Positions 59,691 through 64,000 of a stretch of 64,000 nucleotides of DNA are shown piece after piece. The DNA is from Odobenus rosmarus divergens (lineage: Eukaryota > Chordata > Mammalia > Carnivora > Odobenidae). Location of the stretch: NCBI RefSeq assembly GCF_000321225.1, contig NW_004450404.1:1716269-1780268 (forward strand), given 5' to 3'. How positions within the stretch are numbered: the first letter of the stretch is position 1; every line of letters begins with the position of its first letter. The notes under the pieces were generated by a model. The model searched no databases and was not told the origin of the DNA. It saw only the letters and a program-made list of their open reading frames with translations. The translations under genes and the position numbers were made by a program.

Positions 59691-60272
59691 TCCATGAGAG
59701 ACGCGTCTGGCGCTCAGGACCCGAGGATGGCACGCCAGGCCGGGTACTGGGGCGTTTCCCGCACCGCCCCCCCGCAACGTCGGCCCCCAGCAAAGGCAAC
59801 CCGGCCCCTGGCCGCCCCGAGACCCCAAGATTCTGGCTTCCCCCACCGCGGGGCCAGGAAGACAGACACCGCGAACCCCGCGCTGGGCCGGAGCCCACCA
59901 GCTCCTAATACCCACGTCCTCAGCGCAGAGGAGGGCGCGCTGGGGCGAGAAAATGGCCAAGACAAAACTCTCCCCGCCCACCCGAAGAGCCAACCACACC
60001 CCCTGCATCCCTCAGCCTCAGCCGCCCCGGGCCGGCCCGCGATCCTCCGCCCAGGCCCCCACGGGGTTCCCGTCGGGGCCGCGCGGGCTCAGCAGGGACG
60101 CGAGTGGGAGTGAATGGGGGTGCGCGAGGCAGGCAGGGTGCCCACCGCGGTGTCACCCGCCAGGGCCCTGTCCCCGGAGCGTCCTCCCGACTCCGCGGTC
60201 CCGGGACAGACGCGCCGCCCGCAGACTGAGGTGGGCACCCGGGCGCTGGGGCGCAGGCAGTCCCCTACTCAC

Positions 60273-60276
60273 CCAT
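60273..60276 (-). CDS. SH3KBP1: SH3KBP1 exon 1 coding end: start codon plus one base
   Basis: On the minus strand the sequence reads GACGCCAATGG followed directly by GTGAGTAGG, a consensus splice donor at 60272-60267. Joining ATGG to the TGGAGGCC that opens exon 2 gives Met-Val-Glu-Ala-Ile, which is the known N-terminus of full-length SH3KBP1. The fit of base, phase and residue across about 49.5 kb is the evidence for this start. Only four coding bases lie in this exon, so no ORF finder would report it. The start context is mixed: G at +4 but C rather than a purine at -3. SH3KBP1 in other mammals also has alternative downstream promoters, and none is visible here. Confidence 0.9.
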
Positions 60277-60430
60277 TGGCGTCGAGCCAGGCCGGGCCGC
60301 CGAGGCAGCGTGGAAGTTGGCGGAGGCGGGCGTCGGGCGCCGGGATCCGGGCGCCGGGATCGGGGCGCAGGGGTCGGGACGCGGCGGCGGCTGGGCCGGC
60401 TTTCTCCTCAGTAGCGGCGGCCGCGGCGGC

Positions 60431-60485
60431 TCAGCGCCGCCCGCTGCTGCCTCTGCTGCTGCTGCCGCTGTTGCCCCGTGGTGAT

Positions 60486-60527
<42 letters not shown>

Positions 60528-60529
60528 AT
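60431..60529 (-). promoter_or_regulatory. Candidate upstream ORF encoding a polyglutamine peptide
   Basis: The minus-strand ATG at 60529-60527 is followed by 13 consecutive CAG codons (60526-60488), then 18 codons rich in Ser, Gly and Arg (beginning ESPRGN and ending GRR) and a TGA at 60433-60431. The predicted peptide has 32 residues. The uATG has G at -3 and C at +4, an adequate context that may be better than the main start, which has C at -3. The stop lies 154 nt before the main ATG and the two frames do not overlap, a spacing that allows reinitiation. The ORF is seen directly. Translation and regulatory effect are inference and require a transcription start above 60529. Confidence 0.55.
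60488..60526 (-). repeat. (CAG)13 trinucleotide repeat, CTG on the plus strand
   Basis: Thirteen perfect units, with no interruption, lie in the probable 5' leader of SH3KBP1. A further interrupted CAG/CAA-rich stretch follows in the sense direction at about 60474-60442. Perfect tracts of this length are usually polymorphic. Within the uORF it encodes glutamine. Confidence 0.97.
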
Positions 60530-60664
60530 CGCGGCCCGCTGCGCCCGGCTGAGCCGGGTTTCCTGCTCCCCGCGAGTGGAAATTGCGAAAAAAAAAAAAA
60601 ATAGAAGAAGCGCCGCCCAGCCCAGCGCCCGGCAGCCGCGGCCGCGCAGCCCGCTCTCCCCCCT

Positions 60665-60691
60665 CGCCGCCGCCGCCGCCGCCGCCGCCGC
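60665..60691 (-). repeat. (GCG)9 trinucleotide repeat near the transcription start
   Basis: Nine perfect CGC units on the plus strand, GCG in the sense direction, between the GC boxes and the uORF. It may be in the leader or the core promoter. Tracts of this kind in CpG-island 5' ends can vary in length and affect methylation or translation. Confidence 0.95.
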
Positions 60692-60734
60692 GATGCTCCT
60701 GCGGCTCAGCCTGCCGGGGACGCGCGGCCGCCGA

Positions 60735-60785
60735 GGCGGGGGCGGGGCCAGCGAGGGGCGGGGCCGGAGAGGGGCGGGGCCGGCG
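60735..60785 (-). promoter_or_regulatory. SH3KBP1: GC-box cluster, probable SH3KBP1 core promoter
   Basis: Three closely spaced copies of GGGGCGGGGCC, the Sp1/KLF-type GC box as written on the plus strand, lie within about 50 bp just upstream of the probable leader. No TATA box was evident at a fitting distance. The arrangement suits a dispersed-start CpG-island promoter. Direction is inferred from the gene, since GC boxes work in both orientations. Confidence 0.65.
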
Positions 60786-61024
60786 CCCGGAGCGTCCCTG
60801 CGGCTACGGCGCTCGGGCGCCCCCCTTCACCTCCTGCTGGGGAGGGACCCAGCTCTGCGAGGCCGCCCCATACCCGCGGCGGCTCGGCTCACGCCCCGGG
60901 AAATGCCGCGAGACTCCTCGAGACCGGAGCGGGGGTCGTGAGGGAGGCGGCGTCCGAGTGGAGGGGCACGTGGGAAAGGAGGTGGAAGCGGCAGACCCAC
61001 TGGGTGCGACGAGAGATGGAGGGC

Positions 61025-62690
61025 GGGCTGGCGGTGGGGAGACCATAGGTAGGTGAGGGAATGAACACCTGGTGAGGGTGATGGCAGGTAACTCCGGGAT
61101 CGAGGATCAAGGCAACCCAAAATAAGCTTTCACAGAGCGGTCTGTTGGGAAGGCAGGAGAAAGGGTCCCTATGGAGGGAGAGAAATGCTACATCCATTCA
61201 GTGCAGCGTGGGAACGGCCGGCCAAGTGCGAGTTCGGCTTACAGGAGGCGGTGGAGAGATTCAGAAAGACAGAGAAGGACGCAGTGGGGCTGGTGGGGCA
61301 CATCGCCCCGCACCGACCCTCGCAGGGACCCCTAACCCCGCATCCCGTGCCTGGGCCAGGTGGGGTTGGGTTGCTCAGCTGTGTTCCCAGGCTCTGATGT
61401 TCCCAAGAATCTCCTGAGGCAAGGGCTGACTCCCTCCCCAGCAAGGTGCTGTACTACATTGCCCCCCCCCCCCCCGCGACCTAGGCAGCCGACCTTTGAA
61501 TCGGCGCTGAAATTAAAACGGAATTTATAGGTAACATAGGTAACTCACAAGCTCCTTTTTGGGTCCATTCACCACTACACCTTTGCCGTACTCTGCCAGC
61601 CAGCACCACATTCATTTACCATCCGTTTATTTCCTTTTCCCTTTCCACCATCTGGTGGTAGGAAGAGATAGTGAAATAGATGGGAAACATTGAAAAAGAG
61701 AGAAAATAAAACAATTAAGAAATCAAATCACTGGCCCCTGAAAAACGGAGGAGGCTGAAGGTTAGTGGACCCAGAGGTGACAAATAAAAGCTGACCCCCT
61801 ACCCTATATATAGAGCTGTGTTCATACCTCACCCATGATGTTGGGGCAACTTTGGTAAATAGGTTACATCCTGAGATTTCTGCAGAAAGATTTTCTTATA
61901 ATTGTTTCATTAGCTTTAAAAAAAAAACTCTCATAGTCAGGGTCTTATCAACAAGAGATCAATAACATCAACTTTCTAAATACTTTTCTTGTGTGTCAGA
62001 GCAATCTAAACAAGAGACTAATCAAGGGGGCGAAGACCCATCCATGGAGCTACAGAGAAGGTAGTAGTGACAGCAATGGCAGACTCCTAAGGAAGGGGTT
62101 AAAGAACATGGAAATTAAGAATTTGAAGTGTTGGAGGCACAGATGAATACTCATTATACCTGCTCCAGGATCCATGGTGCCTCACTCATTACATGCCTTG
62201 GCATATCAGAGAGATGAGGCCTTGTGATAGGATCTTAGAGTTGACAAACACTGAAACTCATAGAGCCTGGCTAAGGCCCACTGTTACTAGGACTTTTTTT
62301 TTCTTGAACTCCACCCAGAAGAACTAGTCTGGGGTCTGCAATTCCAGAGGTAACTCTTTTTGCTAAGGCCACGGTCACTGGGCTACCTTATCCCTCTCCC
62401 AAGAAGACTTCGGGGCCCTGAAAATGACTGGGCATGTTTCAACACAGAAATAGCTGAGCTGGACTTGTGGTGGGCTAGCATCTCGGTGCTGAGGATTCTC
62501 TGCTGGATGCCCCATGCATTCTCAGAGCATTGGGACCGAAGTCTTTGAACAGCGTCAGTGATACCCACCATGGCTTACCTGGATGTTGCAGAGACCAATA
62601 CACCTAAACCAGCAAACGTGGCTGAATTCTATAGGCCTCAAAAAAAAAAAAAAAAAAAAATCAGCAGCTTATCTCGTGGTCCTGCTTATT
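61025..62690. other. Flank upstream of SH3KBP1
   Basis: Contains a C run (61461-61476) and an A run of 20 (62640-62660). No gene was recognised in about 1.7 kb. Confidence 0.5.
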
Positions 62691-62692
62691 TT

Positions 62693-63267
62693 TTTTTTCT
62701 TTAAGATTTTATTTATTTATTTGACAGAGAGAGACACAGNNNNNNNNNNNNNNNNNNNNNNNNNNNNNNNNNNNNNNNNNNNNNNNNNNNNNNNNNNNNN
62801 NNNNNNNNNNNNNNNNNNNNNNNNNNNNNNNNNNNNNNNNNNNNNNNNNNNNNNNNNNNNNNNNNNNNNNNNNNNNNNNNNNNNNNNNNNNNNNNNNNNN
62901 NNNNNNNNNNNNNNNNNNNNNNNNNNNNNNNNNNNNNNNNNNNNNNNNNNNNNNNNNNNNNNNNNNNNNNNNNNNNNNNNNNNNNNNNNNNNNNNNNNNN
63001 NNNNNNNNNNNNNNNNNNNNNNNNNNNNNNNNNNNNNNNNNNNNNNNNNNNNNNNNNNNNNNNNNNNNNNNNNNNNNNNNNNNNNNNNNNNNNNNNNNNN
63101 NNNNNNNNNNNNNNNNNNNNNNNNNNNNNNNNNNNNNNNNNNNNNNNNNNNNNNNNNNNNNNNNNNNNNNNNNNNNNNNAGCCTGATGCGGGGCTCAATC
63201 CCAGGACCCTGGGATCATGACCTGAGCTGAAGGCAGACACTTAACGACTGAGCCACCCAGGTACCCC
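62693..63267 (-). mobile_element. CAN-SINE, minus orientation, spanning the assembly gap
   Basis: Left end TTAAGATTTTATTTATTTAT and right end CCAGGACCCTGGGATCATGA to GTACCCC are the two ends of one canonical element. The middle is N. Confidence 0.88.
62740..63179. other. Assembly gap of 440 N
   Basis: Unknown sequence inside a minus-strand SINE whose two ends flank the gap. ORFs spanning it are artefacts. Confidence 1.
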
Positions 63268-63280
63268 TAAATTTGTCATT

Positions 63281-63466
63281 TTTTAAAAAGATTTATTGAT
63301 TTATTTATTTGAAGGGGAGAGGGGCAGAGGGAGAGAAAGAATCTCCAGCTGACTTCCCGCTGAGTGCAGAGACCTACCCGCAGGGCTCCAGCCCAAGACC
63401 CTGAGATCATGACCTGAACCAAACTCAGGAGTCCGATGCTCAACTGACTGGGCCACCAGGTGCCCC
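63281..63466 (-). mobile_element. CAN-SINE, minus orientation, older copy
   Basis: Diverged body (AATCTCCAGCTGACTTCCCG) and head. TAAATTTGTCATTTT before and ATAAATGTCATTTT after are its decayed duplication. Confidence 0.88.
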
Positions 63467-63641
63467 GATAAATGTCATTTTATCACAAAAAAAAGACTGG
63501 TAGCAAGACTTAACATTTTTGAAAATCCCGAGCTGTACCCTAATTCTATTGCCTTAAGTAAACTAAATGGTATGAATTCTGCTCAAACACTGTAGAGTTT
63601 TTTCACTTTAAGTTTCTCTAAATTACAAAAATGATATTCTT

Positions 63642-63666
63642 ACACACACACACACACACACACACA
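63642..63666. repeat. (CA)n microsatellite
   Basis: About 12 perfect CA units in otherwise unassigned flank (63470-64000). Confidence 0.95.
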
Positions 63667-64000
63667 ATTTGGTTCTCCTGAATGGTTCCTATTGTCCTTT
63701 TATTTTTCCTTTGAGAAAGTTTTGGTGACCAGCACAGGGGTCGTTAATGTCAAAATTCAAATCCAGCTACTGACAAGAATAGATGTGTAATTCCTCATCC
63801 TTCCTCCCTCTTAAAGGAGTGTTGTTTAACAGAATAGTTCGTGCAATATTTCAAATTATGTGAATCCATCTCATGAATATTGCTAAATCAATACAGTTGT
63901 GTTTGATACCACAGCTTTGTCCCACTGAACTCCCATTTCAACCAGAATGGATGATGCATTTTGGGAATGGAGAGTAGCTGAGGTGTGACACTTAAAATGA

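Larger units (their letters stand above)
10757..60272 (-). other. SH3KBP1: SH3KBP1 intron 1
   Basis: The intron is bounded by a GTGAGT donor at 60272 and an AG acceptor at 10757-10758. It is 49,516 bp in these coordinates and contains no N run. I found no other convincing exon inside it. Long plus- and minus-strand ORFs here lie in repeats, low-complexity sequence or unremarkable DNA. Confidence 0.88.
60277..60730 (-). other. SH3KBP1: Probable 5' untranslated leader of SH3KBP1 exon 1
   Basis: This GC-rich stretch lies between the GC-box cluster and the start codon. Its 5' edge is approximate because the transcription start cannot be read from sequence. In the sense direction it holds a (GCG)9 tract, an unusual T-run of about 14 (60589-60602), a (CAG)13 tract, an interrupted CAG-rich stretch, and GC-rich sequence that should fold strongly. 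I found one ATG in it, the uORF start at 60529-60527. There is no other ATG between 60700 and the main start. Confidence 0.65.
59700..61020. promoter_or_regulatory. CpG island over SH3KBP1 exon 1
   Basis: CpG dinucleotides, rare elsewhere in the window, become dense from about 59.7 kb and fall away near 61.0 kb. The island covers the promoter and exon 1 and extends about 570 bp into intron 1. Edges are by eye. On an X-linked gene such an island would be expected to be methylated on the inactive X unless the gene escapes inactivation. Confidence 0.85.

Noticed and set aside
59526..60414. Overlapping ORFs on both strands in the CpG island
   Set aside because: No domain or splice structure, and several frames are open at once owing to GC content.
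60114..60941. 275-codon plus-strand ORF with a poly-Cys run
   Set aside because: It lies in the CpG island, antisense to SH3KBP1 exon 1. The Cys run is the CTG repeat in another frame. GC-rich islands yield such ORFs by chance.
61461..61476. C run and nearby sequence as a second promoter
   Set aside because: A homopolymer alone, outside the CpG-dense zone, with no other promoter feature.
62583..63240. ORFs across the second N run
   Set aside because: Gap artefacts within a SINE.
1..64000. CRISPR arrays, prophage, operons or bacterial systems
   Set aside because: SINEs, LINE-1s, MIR, MaLR LTRs and spliced coding exons show a mammalian chromosome. The tandem arrays seen are microsatellites.

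Overview
This is a vertebrate, almost certainly mammalian, genomic window. Its many tRNA-derived SINEs have the head, body and T-rich tail typical of the CAN-SINE (SINEC) group, in the form I associate with arctoid carnivores (bear, seal, mustelid) rather than dog or cat. There are no prokaryotic features. The one protein-coding gene I can support is SH3KBP1 (CIN85/Ruk), on the minus strand and X-linked in other placental mammals, so the window is probably X-chromosomal. Two coding pieces are visible and they fit together exactly. Exon 1 ends at 60273 with the start codon plus one base, followed by a GTGAGT donor. Exon 2 (10756 down to 10599) begins after a clean acceptor, completes the second codon and encodes the whole first SH3 domain.

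Layout. 1-10598 is the start of intron 2, with no further exon seen. 10599-10756 is exon 2. 10757-60272 is intron 1, 49,516 bp in window coordinates. About 59.7-61.0 kb is a CpG island holding exon 1, a long GC-rich 5' leader and a promoter with three GC boxes near 60.74-60.78 kb. 61.0-64.0 kb is upstream flank with no recognisable gene. Two runs of N (3536-4421 and 62740-63179) are assembly gaps, both lying in or beside repeats.

The introns are built of transposon debris: about 23 CAN-SINEs, about a dozen 5'-truncated LINE-1 fragments of different ages, MaLR-type LTRs, hAT/MER DNA-transposon remnants, MIR copies, microsatellites, and a purine tract of roughly 870 bp (48.06-48.92 kb). Several insertions are nested and keep target-site duplications, so their order can be read. 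Most LINE-1s and LTRs are on the plus strand, antisense to the gene.

The most interesting observation is in the leader of SH3KBP1. Its only upstream ATG that I can find opens a 32-residue uORF that begins Met followed by 13 Gln, encoded by a perfect (CAG)13 tract, and ends 154 nt before the main start codon. A (GCG)9 tract lies about 140 bp further upstream. This is a candidate length-variable translational control element. It depends on the transcription start lying upstream of 60529, which the sequence alone cannot prove.
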